Source of the DNA: Mariannaea sp. PMI_226
Lineage: Eukaryota; Ascomycota; Sordariomycetes; Hypocreales; Nectriaceae
DNA length: 64,000 nucleotides
Reading direction: 5' to 3'
NCBI GenBank assembly: GCA_024336345.1
Contig: JANFOG010000002.1
Location: 1,860,001 to 1,924,000 of the forward strand
Positions 34,810 to 46,213 of the stretch are shown in pieces. The notes under the pieces were generated by a model. The model saw only the letters and a program-made list of their open reading frames with translations, ran no database searches and was not told the DNA's origin. The translations under genes were made by a program, and so were the position numbers. How positions within the stretch are numbered: position 1 is the first letter of the stretch; every line of letters starts with the position of its first letter.

Positions 34810-37800
34810 GGTGCGCGAAGGGTGAATATCAGAGCCTTAAACGGAGAGGCTAGGGATCAAAATGATAGACGACTTGTGCAATAATGGTTGCGCAGGATTG
34901 GAGGCGCTGCAAAGTGGGTGGGAAGTGAGAATGGTTTCCGGGGGTTTGGTCTGGTCGCGGAAGCGGGACAAGTTTTGTGGATGGATTGATGGCGCGCAAG
35001 AGTTACCGCATCGCATTCACTAGAAGGGGAGCAGGGAGCAAGAAAGCCGGCGAATATCAGGCTCGAGCCTGGTGTCTGAACTGAAACAGGACCCGATGAG
35101 CTTGGTGGTAGTAAAATTGAGAGCCTGTCACGTGGGTTCATGCGCGGGACGGAGGCGATAAGATTGAGCTGCGAGACAGTGATGATGATGATGGTTGTGG
35201 TGGTGGTGCTGGTGGTGGTAATAACTTAAGTGGAGGAGAAGACGTGTGCTGTGGTGCTTGTGCTAGTATCTCAGTCAACAGAGTACATTGCTTGTAGTAT
35301 CTGGCCCGAGCTCTCTTGAGGTCGGGTAAGGTACTGTACCTGGGCTGGCGGTTGTTTAGTGGTGCTTTGGTACCTAGGCATGGGCCCCCGGGGTGCGTTC
35401 TGTTGGTGTGTTTTGGCTGGGAGCAAGCTGGGGACATACTCAGGCCAAAGGTACTTTGGGCACAATGCTCCCACACACGTCCATTGGATAGGTACTGTAG
35501 GTACCTTACCTGCCTGCGCTGTGAGTGGATACATATGGCCTCCGCACACGCGACGCGAATGTGGGTGACTTATCAAGCAGCAGCCCACTTTGGATGTCCT
35601 GTCATCATCCCGTAGAGGTCGGACTGAACGAATAATGATCGGAGCTGCGCACCATCTTCCCCTTGCACTCCTTCCAGGGAGCGAATGGAACCATGAAAGG
35701 GGTACGTGCCTTGTGCGCTTTCAAATGTACGGAAACTCCTGTCTGACGGAAGCTGAATATGTGGTTACTTTTCAATTTCGCACAGGCCTTTCTTATTACA
35801 TTACATTATGTGAAGCTTTTGAGGTTCATTCGCCCATATACCTACAGCATACGAGTAATTTAGTAGGTGGTCTACTAAGTACAGGTTGCAACTTACAGTG
35901 TCCAACTTACGGTGCCATTCCTACTTGATATAGGTACCTGAGTCTTGTGTGAAACTTTACTACTTCCTTGTAAAATACCAACTAGGTGTCCCAGTCTTCA
36001 TAGGTCTACATATAGGCATATAGGTGTGGGAAAGCCAGCCTTGTCGATGTTGCTGACTTTTGTCCTGCTATCACTCCTACAGTACCTAAAGTAGATACCT
36101 TAGTAATAAACCAATTCTGTTTTTGTATTAATTTCCTTATTCATACCTAGACAAGACAGAGCGATATGAGCGACTGCGTATTTCGTTCAATATTTTGTAA
36201 CCTCCCTCATCTATCAATAAAGGTATAAGTAGATAGGCACCCAACTACATCGAGTCTTCGCAGCGGTTTAGCTCTGTTCCAGCAACTCCCACCAGCTACA
36301 TCAGCAAATAGTTGAGCCGTAGATCACTCAGGTTTATCATAGCTCTAGAAATTATAAAAGCAACTCATAATGATTCTCAAGTAACTATTGGCAGTTGATA
36401 GGCAAGCCTTCCCATTGAGCCTTCGCAGTTAAATCTCCCCGTCAAGTCATTACAGGTACACCAATGCTCACATCTTGTCACGAAAAGCACTGCCGATTTT
36501 CCCGCACAAGAGTCGATGTAAATGGGTGTCGTCACTCTGTATTAATATACTTGTATATCCCCTCATTGCTTCTTGCCCATTCCGTATAGGCTTCTGAAGC
36601 ACACACACCAGCTCCGAATACGTATAATCATGTAGTGGAACTCTCTCCTCTGTTGCCTCAAGTTGCCCAACGAAGGTGCCGCAAGCTACACATTCTGATC
36701 TAGTCAGGAGAGTCAACTATCATCGCCAACAAGCAATCCCTTTTGAGAGTCTTATTTGACCTTCGGCTATATGTCTTGAGCAAACCCAACTGCTTCCCTG
36801 CATCTGTCTTTACCTGATCTTGGCCCACACAACGCCGCCTCTTCCTCCCGCTCTCTATAACCCTCCCCCTCCCCCTTCCTTTTTGCTGTAACAGCACTGC
36901 ATTCCCGATGCTGCTGTATATTCTCTCTTTTGTAACCGTTAATGTACCACGTAAGGCTCTGTTTGCCCTCGTTTCTCGATCCCAGGCGACACTACGCACA
37001 ACACACGGGGCTGTGACTCCATCCTGGAACATGACCGCAGTGCCCAGGGAAGAGTAGGAATCTCACAAACGTCGTACAGTAATTCCGGCAAGATCGAATC
37101 ATTCTTCTAGCTTTTGTGAAATGGGTCCGATGTGCGGTATGTTTCTCCTGCTTTTAAGGTCTCGGCTACGCGGGTTTCCCTCACGTCGTGTTGAATAGGA
37201 CAATCCATTTTGTCTGCCCTAGCTACTCCTTGATATCTCTCAAGGATATTGCGTGTGACAACCTCAAAGTAGACTCCTCATGTAGAGCATGAATTAAAAT
37301 TGGTCCCGTCTCCCCCTCCAGGACATCTTCAGCACTTATAGTTCCATACTTGCACTGCGTGGACGGCCACCCATCACTCGTTGGACCCTGTTCTCTTCAC
37401 TCTACCCCTATTGCCTCTTTTTCTTCTTCCTCTTTGAAGAAATTTCGCTCGTTCCGGTAGTAAATCTAGCGAGTGGGTAATCAACCCATTGAACATTTCA
37501 AGAGAAAAGGAATCTTACCGAGCTGATCTCCTTGTCACCATCAACTGCCTACTCCTATCGTCGCCTTCCTGACATCGAATCATTGCCAAAAATTCTTCCA
37601 CCACCCATCGGAGAATACCAGCCGCCACACAAATCCCCCTCTTGCTCGTCGGGTGTGTCTCACATACGGAAGAAAGAAACAAAATAAGTAAAATACTCAT
37701 GTTCCTGTTCCTCAATTTCTGCGCTGTTTGCACCAGATCTGTGTGGCAGTTGTGACGCTCTATATCCGCAGACTGTCCACCAGCTGGCAAGAAGAGAGAT

Positions 37801-38348
37801 AGCTGCTATCTCTCCTCACACGTGTAAACGCCCTTCGCGTGTCCCCTTTGTTATTATTTCCTTCCTCCCCTTCTCGTGATTCACCGTTCTTCTATCCCAT
37901 CAACCTCTTCTCAGGTTAGACGCAGAAACAAGTCAGAAAATCACGATCCTTCTCTCACACACCTGTACCTATACCCTCATAACACCTTGACACTCTGTCT
38001 TTCGTTCTTAGTCTTCTTCTCACTTGCAACTCAAACCTCGCTATTTTCGTTTGCTAAGGGTCGGTCGGCGATCACCAAAAATCTCTCAACTTTCTTCCCG
38101 CTTCCTTCACGAATGTTTGTTTTTGCCCTAGCTTTGCTCTCCTTGTTCGTTCGTCGAAGGCATGACTTTTCGTTCACAAACCAAACCACACAATCATCTC
38201 AATACAGTGCCAAACACATAACTGACTCGCTTCCTTAGCTTCGCTCGTTTATTCTCTAACTCACCTTGAGATTTTTGTATCAAGTATGGTTTCCTTTGCC
38301 TGCCCCAAGTTTCAACTTTGGACTCACTGTCGACCTGCAGTGTCGACC
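34810..38348. other. 3.5 kb divergent intergenic region
   Basis: No gene is recognised. Seen are a GAT/GGT triplet run (about 35180-35223), TAGGTACCT-type motifs (about 35326-35510 and 35929), an A/T-richer part at about 35930-36370, and a pyrimidine-rich stretch at about 37840-38230 that should be the leader of the downstream surface-protein gene. A possible leader intron, 38285-38339 (GTATGG to CAG), overlaps the upstream in-frame ATG at 38286. Confidence 0.55.
35180..35223. repeat. GAT/GGT trinucleotide repeat
   Basis: Four GAT units followed by imperfect GGT units, about 370 bases upstream of the PDS5 start codon. The reading frames through it have no domain, so it is treated as non-coding microsatellite. 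Confidence 0.7.
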
Positions 38349-39886
38349 ATGGCCGATGCAGAGAAGGGCAACGAGGCCCAGGAGGCCCAAGAGGTCCAAG
38401 AGTCGAAGAAGGCCTCAGCCTTCCAAAAGGCTAAAGGCATCTTTAATCTGCGAAAGCTCCTTATTGGCCTCGTCCTTGTTGCATGTTTCCTTGCCGTCGT
38501 GTTTGGCATGGGAATTATCTCTGCTCACTACGGTATGTCTCCCTCACCAGCACTGTCAACAAAGCTCATATTATCCAGTCGAGGAGAAGATTTATTCTGG
38601 CGAAAACGATGGCCCTGTTGGTATTAGTAGCGACGAAGGGCTCGACTTTTCCAACGGCCTCGTCCGTCGCCTCCAAGTCCAGGATGATGAAGGGGTTCTT
38701 GTCCCAATTTCGTGAGTCTGGTCTGGGCTTGTGACCTCTGTATCAACGATTACTGACTGGTTTGCTGTTTAGCACTCAGACTGCTCTATCAACCCTCTAC
38801 AGCATCAGCCACCCGCCCGAGGTGACTGCTACAGATGTTGAGATCGTAACCGCCACCACGTATATCACAATTGTTGATGAACCAGAGTCTACTTTTGGTG
38901 TCGATCTTACGACTGAGGTCGAGTTTGTCACTACCACAACTTATTTCACTGTTGTTGATGAGCCTGAGCCCGGGCCTACCACCCTGGTTTCTGTCCACAC
39001 CTTCGAAACCACTTCGGATGTCTGCAGCATGGAAGTTCTCACGATAACAGAGAGTGTCACAGTTACACTGATACCAATCCCCGCTTCGTCCTCCCTTAAC
39101 GATGTTACTGTGACTGGCAACCCAGCTACAGTTACTGATGTCCACACTGACATCTCCATCTCTAGCGGTCTTGGGGATGCAACTGTCTCCGGGAACCCTG
39201 CCACTGTAACTGATCTAAGAACTGAGTGGTCCTTTTCGAGTAGTCTTCCCGATGCCACGGTCCCTGGAAATCCTGAGACCGTTACCAACTTCCAGGCCAG
39301 CTTCTCTATCAACAGTGGCCTGCCTGATGCAACCGTTTCTGGACATCCCGAAACCGCCACTGCTGTTCATACAAGTTGGTCAATTGTTTCTGGCAGCATC
39401 TGGACTGTTGTCGTTATCACCGACCTCTTCCCTCAACAGTCAACCCCCGAGGCCACGCATACTACTCCTCATCTGAGCACCATCACTCAGTATTCCACTG
39501 TTCAAAAGACTATCACCACCCACATCGCTTCTTTCGTTGTTGTCACAGTCTCTGGTGCTGGCATGGCTAGCTCGACTGCCGCAGGTGAAGTAATCACCTT
39601 TGCCTCTCCTTTTTCTACCTTCACAAGGGTCATCACCGAGACAGCTGAACCCTCTACCTGGACCACTACTGTTAGAGTCTTTCCCCCTCCTCCCTACCCC
39701 ATCACGAACAACACTATGGGAACACAGCCAACTGGAGCTGCTACTATTGCACCAATCCAGACGTCTCCTGTCGTCGTAGTGTCGGGGGGATCCAAGAAGC
39801 CAGAGCCTCGTGGCTGGGCTGGAAACGGCACAAACAACCTTGGCTGCGCCATCATGATCATTACCGCCGTGATGATATTTCTCTAG
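38349..39886 (+). CDS. Thr/Ser-rich surface protein with N-terminal membrane anchor and 25-residue repeats
   Basis: Exons 38349-38532, 38579-38711 and 38773-39886 give 476 residues. No named family is recognised. The N-terminus is a charged cytosolic-type segment, then a membrane helix at about 37-57 (LLIGLVLVACFLAVVFGMGII). The rest is Thr/Val/Ser-rich: two 26-residue units containing TIVDEPE or TVVDEPE, then four 25-residue units with a (D/N)(A/V)TVxGxPxT core. The C-terminus (GNGTNN, then a hydrophobic end CAIMIITAVMIFL) looks like a GPI-attachment signal. Composition suggests a heavily O-glycosylated wall or plasma-membrane protein (inference). ATG 38349 has a good context (ACCATGG); ATG 38286 is in frame and would add 21 residues unless removed by a leader intron. 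Confidence 0.75.
39086..39385 (+). repeat. Four tandem 75-bp coding repeats
   Basis: Four in-phase units of 75 bases each encode 25 residues. All keep Leu-x-Asp-(A/V)-Thr-Val at the start and Gly-x-Pro-(A/E)-Thr in the middle, ending in a Ser-Ile or Ser-Phe strand. The units are diverged at the DNA level, so the duplication is not very recent. Confidence 0.85.
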
Positions 39887-40587
39887 ATATCGGAAAGGAC
39901 TATTAGAGTCAATGCTGAGACATCTTCTGCAGTTGTTGGGTGGTTCAATCATCTGCTTGTGGTTATCTTAACCTCTGAATGGCCCACCCGAAAATCCGAC
40001 CTGGGGGGCAGTAATGTGACAAACTCAACTGGCTATGAGTCTAGGACTAATGCATAAAATGTTGCGGACTTAAATTTCCATAGTGCAACAAGGAGTTTTC
40101 GAAAAAGAAAGAAAAAATTCACTTCTCAATGATGGCTTGCGTGATGGTATCCTAATAGTATCCTGATAGTCAACACCGGTCACTATAACGAACTCTGCAG
40201 CCCCATCTCATTTCTTCCTTTCCTCATCTTGTAATAAACTTTGAATAACCTTCTCGGTCTGCGATAAAAAGTGCTATATCGGATGTCTGTGTCTTGTAGC
40301 AAACATCAGCCCTTCCCATCCGTGCGAGGACTGGCCTTCAAAGATCGACACCACAATGGTACACACTTGGGGAAAATAAAATCATATTAAACTCGTGTCC
40401 TTGTAATCAGTTTTCGAAACGCCGTGCCTTTCCTGTAGAAGGACTACCCATGATTTTCCCCGGTCAAGTCAATAGAAAGTCTGTAGTGAGCGATGCTGTC
40501 TACGCATGGCCTGCTGCTTTCATTTTCACTGGACCCTTTCTGCTTTGCTTCTGGCTCAATCTAATCTCGGTGCTCATGTCTGAGTCA
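39887..40587. other. Convergent 3' region between the surface-protein gene and CEG1
   Basis: About 700 bases with no gene seen. It should hold the 3' UTRs of both flanking genes. An AAGAAAGAAAAAA patch lies at about 40104-40117. Confidence 0.6.
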
Positions 40588-41834
40588 TCACCGACCACGC
40601 CGCTCTTGTTCGGCTCGCGCTTGACGAGCTTTCCAACTATCACGGATTGGCCCAGCAGCTTTATATAGGTCCTTATCTGAGACACGGTCATTGATGCTCT
40701 CAAGGACAGAATTAATGGTGCTGATATGGTTAGCTTCATGTTTGTCGTCCCGGAAGCGGACGATGCGCCATCGATTCTGGTCGTCCAGGTTGCACTCTAC
40801 TATTCGGTCATTCAAAGGATCGTTGAGACCCTTGAGCGTCTCCCACTCCTCCTCGGTAATGTGCACATCATTGAAGAACTCGTACCGATCTGGTGTATTA
40901 TCTCCTTTGTAAACAAACAGCTCTGACTTGGGAACACTGTCGTAGTCCATAAATGGTTCAGTGATTCCCTCACGCCTTTCCCATTCATCAGGCTCAACAA
41001 GAGGGAACGTCAGGCGCAGACGACAGTCCACAGTGTTTTCCTCCGGGGGCTTCCATTTGAGAATGTGGGGATCGGTGCCATGCTTGTAAGGTGTGTTTCG
41101 GCAAGTAAAGATAAGCCCATCATTGCCGTGTTTCAAGCTTGGAAGAACTTGCTTGAACATCATCTCAATGCCATATGCCAACTGAAAGGGCTTCATTTCA
41201 ACGTAGAAGGGCTGGAATTGCAACTCGTTGGGGAAGTCCTTGAAGAGTTTCTTATATGGCAAGTATAACCTCTCCTTGAAGTAGGCAAGACGCTTGTCCA
41301 GGGTCCGATCCATAAGCTTGTTACCATCCATGACAAGGCAATCAAAGACAAGGAATCGAGGCTCCTTCTTTCCATTCGGGAGGTCATCCCAGAGGAGTTC
41401 ACCGTCGACGAGAGTGGCAGTATGAAAGGCTCCCTGGTCGTTCTCGAGGGGGAAATGGAGGTTTCGATTGGTGATGAACCAATAATCATTCTTGCGGTCG
41501 ATAAGGTAATGCGCCTCGCCTCCATTCTCATCTGTTGTCGAGTAAAGGAGGTAGCGGATGCCGTCAGACTTCTCACAGACATAGTAACTTGCAGGGAGTT
41601 GTTAGCATCGGATAGCAACCGTAGTCGCGTCGGCTTAGGTAGGGCTTACTCTTGCTTGGTGAGTTCTTCTAGGTGTGTCCGAGCAAAGCTGACAGGTTGG
41701 GCTCCGGCAAAACCAATCTGATGTCGGCCAAGAAGCTCTGCTACTTCTTTGCGCATTGAATACAGTAAGCTACCTTCAGCCTTGACACCAGGCTCAGCAA
41801 TAGAGCTGATAGGCCCGTCGGGGGGTTGGTCCAT
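40588..41834 (-). CDS. ceg1: mRNA guanylyltransferase (capping enzyme alpha subunit)
   Basis: Exons on the minus strand are 41834-41650 and 41587-40588, giving 394 residues. Nucleotidyltransferase motifs are complete: motif I EKSDGIR with K68 as the GMP-accepting lysine, motif III FLVFDCLVMDG, motif IV DGLIFTCR and motif V ILKWKPP. A C-terminal OB-fold region follows. Known reaction: GMP is transferred from GTP through the lysine to the 5' diphosphate end of nascent mRNA. As in other fungi this is a stand-alone guanylyltransferase without a fused triphosphatase. The single intron falls just before the catalytic lysine, so retention would remove the active site. Confidence 0.95.
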
Positions 41835-42644
41835 CTCTTGGGGGAGAGGTAGCGCGTCGCGCTACTCGAATTGTGGGTGTGCGAACAAATCAATGTATCA
41901 TAGGATGCAGAATGGAGTAAGACACATTGGGATGACCAAAGCACGTTAAGTGATGGATGTTGTTTGAATGGTTTAGTCCTGCAAATGGTTTGCGACAGGA
42001 AGCGTGTTGTTGCAGTCATGTACTATGTTTCTTATCGATAAGTGCATTGACACCGTGTAGCTCAGGCACTCGCTCCCCGCATCACCTTCCTTCTATCAAG
42101 GTACCTATAGGTACCTAGGGTTGGGGTAACATATAGTGATAGACAACGGCCCCTTTTATAGTATAGATTGATGGAAGACTCAAATAGGAAGAGTTCCGTT
42201 GCCTATCAACAATCAACACGCCCTTACTAAAAAAAAAAATCGATCATTCTGACAGGTTCTGAAAAATAAAGGCGCTCTCGCCTGCTTTCTATGTTCATAA
42301 GCTTCAGGGTAAATCCATACTGAAAAGCCTACGGTTCCAACAGCTTGGAAAGACAGTCCTCAGGGGAATCTTCGCCCCATTTTATGTGTGAACTCGTAGT
42401 TTCTATACCTGTAGAGGAGGGCCGAAGAAACCCATATTATAGACCCTGTTTGGTGAAAACCGCTCTGGTATATATCAGGGCTCCCCAGACTTCGATTTCG
42501 CTTTAAGACCGCTATAGAGCGCCGTGATGGGTAGAACCACCAGCTCTGGAACAAAAACAAAGATTACCTTAATATAGTTGACCTGCTCTTCTCTTCGAGA
42601 GTTCGCCCACTTAGAATTTCTCAATAAGACATACCCTGACCGCA
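41835..42644. other. Interval between the CEG1 start and the SNX41 end
   Basis: The interval holds the CEG1 promoter on the minus strand and the SNX41 3' UTR. TAGGTACCTA-type motifs sit at about 42098-42120 and an A run at 42229-42239. The part 42360-42560 differs in texture and has a 66-codon minus-strand frame with no recognised domain. Confidence 0.5.
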
Positions 42645-44770
42645 TCAAGCCTCATCAATCTTCTCCACCTCCGCCCGAGCTTCCTCCCACTGCTGCTTGC
42701 TCTTCCTGGCCCACTCAATTTGGCTCTGAGCGTAAGCGAGCTATCGATGAGTTAGCATCGAAATGTACGTAAAGGGAATCTGCAGATTTGCTTTACTTAC
42801 CATATACCGCCGTAAATCCTCCTCCTTGTCCTTCTGAAATCGCTTCAGGTCTTTTAAGACGCTTGCGCTTGCGTCCCTGACATCCTTTTCCGAGGCAACT
42901 TGCGCCAACTCTAGCTGCCCAATACTCTCTCTCGTCTTTCCAATTGTATCCCGTCGTGTTCGCTCAGGGTCAACATCTACGACGCCCTGAACGGCATGGC
43001 GAATGGGCCCAAAAATCTTGTTCGTTATCGAGTTCCCACTGGGTAGTTTCCTATGGGTGACACTAGAGCTTCTTTCAGGAAGCCCCTGGCTGGCAGATGG
43101 AGTGGTGGACGGAAAGTCACCATGTGTCGGGGGAAAGTCAGAGTCAATTGACTCGGTATCCTCACTACCGTCTCTCTTATGATGGGTGGGCTCCCTAGCA
43201 CTAGTTGACCTCCGAGGCGGCGAGATCTGTTGACTGCTGGACAGGTAGTTCTCGATTCGTCGCGCTTCCGCTTCACTTCGCTCAAGTTGGTCGAGAAGCG
43301 CCCTCTTCTTTTGTAGTTCCTCGGCAGTCAAATCCTGTTGCACGCGCTTGAGAACTCTGTATCTTAGAACACTGCGTACAACACCCGCAAACTGCGCATT
43401 TTCACGCATGGGTTCTGCGAAACTAGCGCCGAGGGATCCCGATAGTTCCTCAGTCGCGATGTAGGATAGGTCGGCAGCTTGCCCAACTCGCTCTACAGCT
43501 GGGCCAAGTGATGGTGCCTGTTCCGAGACGGCAAATGCGTTATAAACTGATCCTAGTTCGCAAAGATCCGCTGCCAAAGATGATAAGTGGCTGAGAGTCC
43601 GACGATTGACTTTTTCCATTGGGCCCGCAAGGAGCTGTTCTAGCTCCTTGATAGAGGCCTCGTAGGCGATGAAATAGGGGTCTAACTCTTGTTCACTCAG
43701 GTTATGAGATTCAGGAGGGAATCGACCAAAAGGACCCCCCTGAACGGCCGCAGGGCCAGAATCATGGCTCGTGCCAGCAGCAGTCTTGAGCTTGGCCGAC
43801 GCAGCAGGAATAGGCAGAAAGTTATGGGCTGTTGTGGGGTTTGCAGTATCCAGAGGTGGCGCTTTCAAGACCGACTTGGGGATTGATGCAACCGGGTGGG
43901 AATGAAGAACCTCGCTCTGTTGAATATTAGCTTCCGTCAGTTTCGTCATTGTTTCCAAGTTAGGTCCAAAGGCATACCCAGCTAGCATTAGGATCCAGGA
44001 ACCTCCACCAAACACCATCCGTTCTGATCTCATCCATACGTCTACAGCGGTTCAGAAATACTGCTAGCATACGCTTGCGTAGATCAATAATCTGTTGGTC
44101 CTGCTTGGCATTGGTGGGGTTGGCGGCATAATCGGCCATGGTGTGCTTTTCGGGGATGGGTGGTATGATGAGGGTGGGATGAAGACGAGTCAAGGCATCG
44201 CGTAGGGTTGCGAACTCAGAGTATCGACGGCGCACTTCAAGGTCCTAAGGTTGACATTAGTAGAGACCGTGGTAGGAGAGGGAGGAATGTTTCATACACC
44301 AGTCCGGATTGTGTATACGATAAATCGACCACCACTCTCGAGGCTTTTGCCGGCATCGGTAATGAGAATAGGTAAGTTGGGGTTCTCGTACAAGATCTGT
44401 TCGATACGGCTGTCATAACCGCCTGGCTTGCGGCGGGGGCCAGCTTCATCTCTCCCAACTATTTCTTCGTCGCTGCCATTGCCGGTTGGTGTACCGCCAG
44501 GTTGGGGATGATCATCGTCACTGGTAGAGGTTGGCGTGTGAGGGCGATCAAATCGATCTAGGTGCGTAAAAAGGTCAGCTCCATGGCAAATCTAAATGAG
44601 AAGCGAAGTTGATCGATCGAGTGTCGCAGGATGAGCAGTATTGAATAGCAGTATGCTAGGCACTCACACTCACGGCTGGTCGGCGAAGCCGGGTTGGCTG
44701 AAGATGATGTTTGAGAGTCTCGGCGATCAAAACTGGTCCCATACGGGTTGTTATCCTCGTCGTTCCACAT
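42645..44770 (-). CDS. snx41: Sorting nexin Snx41 (PX-BAR family)
   Basis: Exons on the minus strand are 44770-44668, 44557-44298, 44244-43978, 43916-42801 and 42740-42645, giving 613 residues. The N-terminus (MWNDEDNNPYGTSFDRRDS) is the one seen in fungal Snx41 proteins. The PX domain covers about 85-205, with RRRYSEF and LIIPPIPEKH, the phosphoinositide-binding region. The remainder is a BAR-like helical region with a basic insert and FGPIRHAVQGVVDVDPERTRRDTIGK. Known role: binds PI3P on endosomes, retrieves cargo to the Golgi, and partners the Atg20/Snx42 and Snx4 nexins in selective autophagy. Exon 1 ends in two GTGAGT donors six bases apart; the second was used here. Confidence 0.92.
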
Positions 44771-46213
44771 ACTGATGAGCTATTTGCGGTGTTGTGAGGT
44801 ATAGAATATGCTGCGTCGTCCGCGTTGGAGCTTGGCGCCTGGTTTGAGGAGAGGCTGTGGCGGAAAGGCTGCGCTGGAGATGGAGCTCCAGCAGTTGGTT
44901 GCAGACGAAGTGGAGGGGGAGCCTGCGAGAAAGCGCATAGGCTACTTCGTCATCAACAGGTAGCTACAAGGTAACAAGGTACGTAGTATTGGTGGCTGGT
45001 GGCGGGGCTGTCCCTTGAAGAGGGGCAGAGCCGCTTGGGTGCGAATGAAGCAATGCGGGTGTGTGAGGAGTTCAGAATACCGGAGTATCTGGGCAGAGCA
45101 TGGTCGAACAGGTATCAGGTAAAAAAGAGCTTGATGGCAAGTAGGCTGAGGGTGACGTTTTGGGGCGAGCTGGACTGGCTCTGAGCCTCTGGCAAGACCA
45201 ATGTGGACGACGTGCAGGCAACCAGCCAGGATCCGGCCATAGAACAACGGAAACGATGATGATGTCGTCAAAAAATGTGGCGCACGAGTGGATACCATCA
45301 GCTTTTCGCATTCAATCACTTACGTATGTATCCGTAGCTACGCAGCACATGTCTCTCTTAGTCAGCTTCCATGAAGAAACATCCACAAATGATTGCCTGC
45401 CTAGCTTCAGGTGGTAAGGTGCGTATGCACGCTGTAGCCACATCTGTCAAACTGATATACACAGTAGGTACCTAAGTAGTTGATATGCCCTGCTGAGCCT
45501 ATTTAAAGATGGCACGTACCTGAGACCGGACTGCGGGTTTAGTTCTAAGTTATACATGCTTACGGGCGAGTTTGGGACGAAAGTTGAAATAGTCATTCAC
45601 GTATTGGATCGATATCTTGGTGCCTCCAGCCTCCGAAAGCAATGGCCGACTTCTTTCAGTATCAATACTTCTACTGCTCTTTGAATGTTTGGAACCAGTC
45701 GGCAATATTGTCTTCCTCCATGTCTCCCCCCCCATATCTTTTGTGTCCCGAATAAACTTGTAGGTTCTATGTTCCCACCTTAGGCAATGCTGTCTCTCCT
45801 TTGATGAACTGGACGAGGTTCAGACGGACGGAGGCTTTCATCTTCATTTATCTCAATCGACGTCAATGATCTTTGATTTCAGGACTGTTAGCACATGCGA
45901 AGCCTTTTTGTGAGATCATCCTGCCTGCCTTTGTTCCCATGCTATTCTAGCAACCTCACGACCTCGACAACGCTTTACTCTCGACAGATAATTTCGTGTT
46001 GGCTTTCTGGCATCTTGGCGACGCAGTCCAGCCAAGCGATTTGTTACCAAGTCTAGGGCTCGGTGCGAGGTGTTTAAATTTCTTTGCCATTTGGTACTGG
46101 TCAGCTGGCTCCTTGCACTCCTTGGCTCTGATATCCTCCGCATGCCGTGCCTCCCAGGCATTAGAAACTTGTGATGACCAAGAGCTTGAAGCACCTCACG
46201 ATGACGTCGTCTG
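44771..46213. other. Promoter of SNX41 and 3' side of the single-pass membrane protein gene
   Basis: No gene is recognised. The 125-codon minus-strand frame at 44942-45319 has no domain and lies in the expected SNX41 upstream region. A TAGGTACCTA-type motif occurs at about 45465. Confidence 0.55.

Noticed and set aside
42360..42560. 66-codon minus-strand frame, or possible transposon or small RNA remnant, between CEG1 and SNX41
   Set aside because: The texture differs from its surroundings, but no terminal repeats, known domain or stable RNA fold could be shown by eye.
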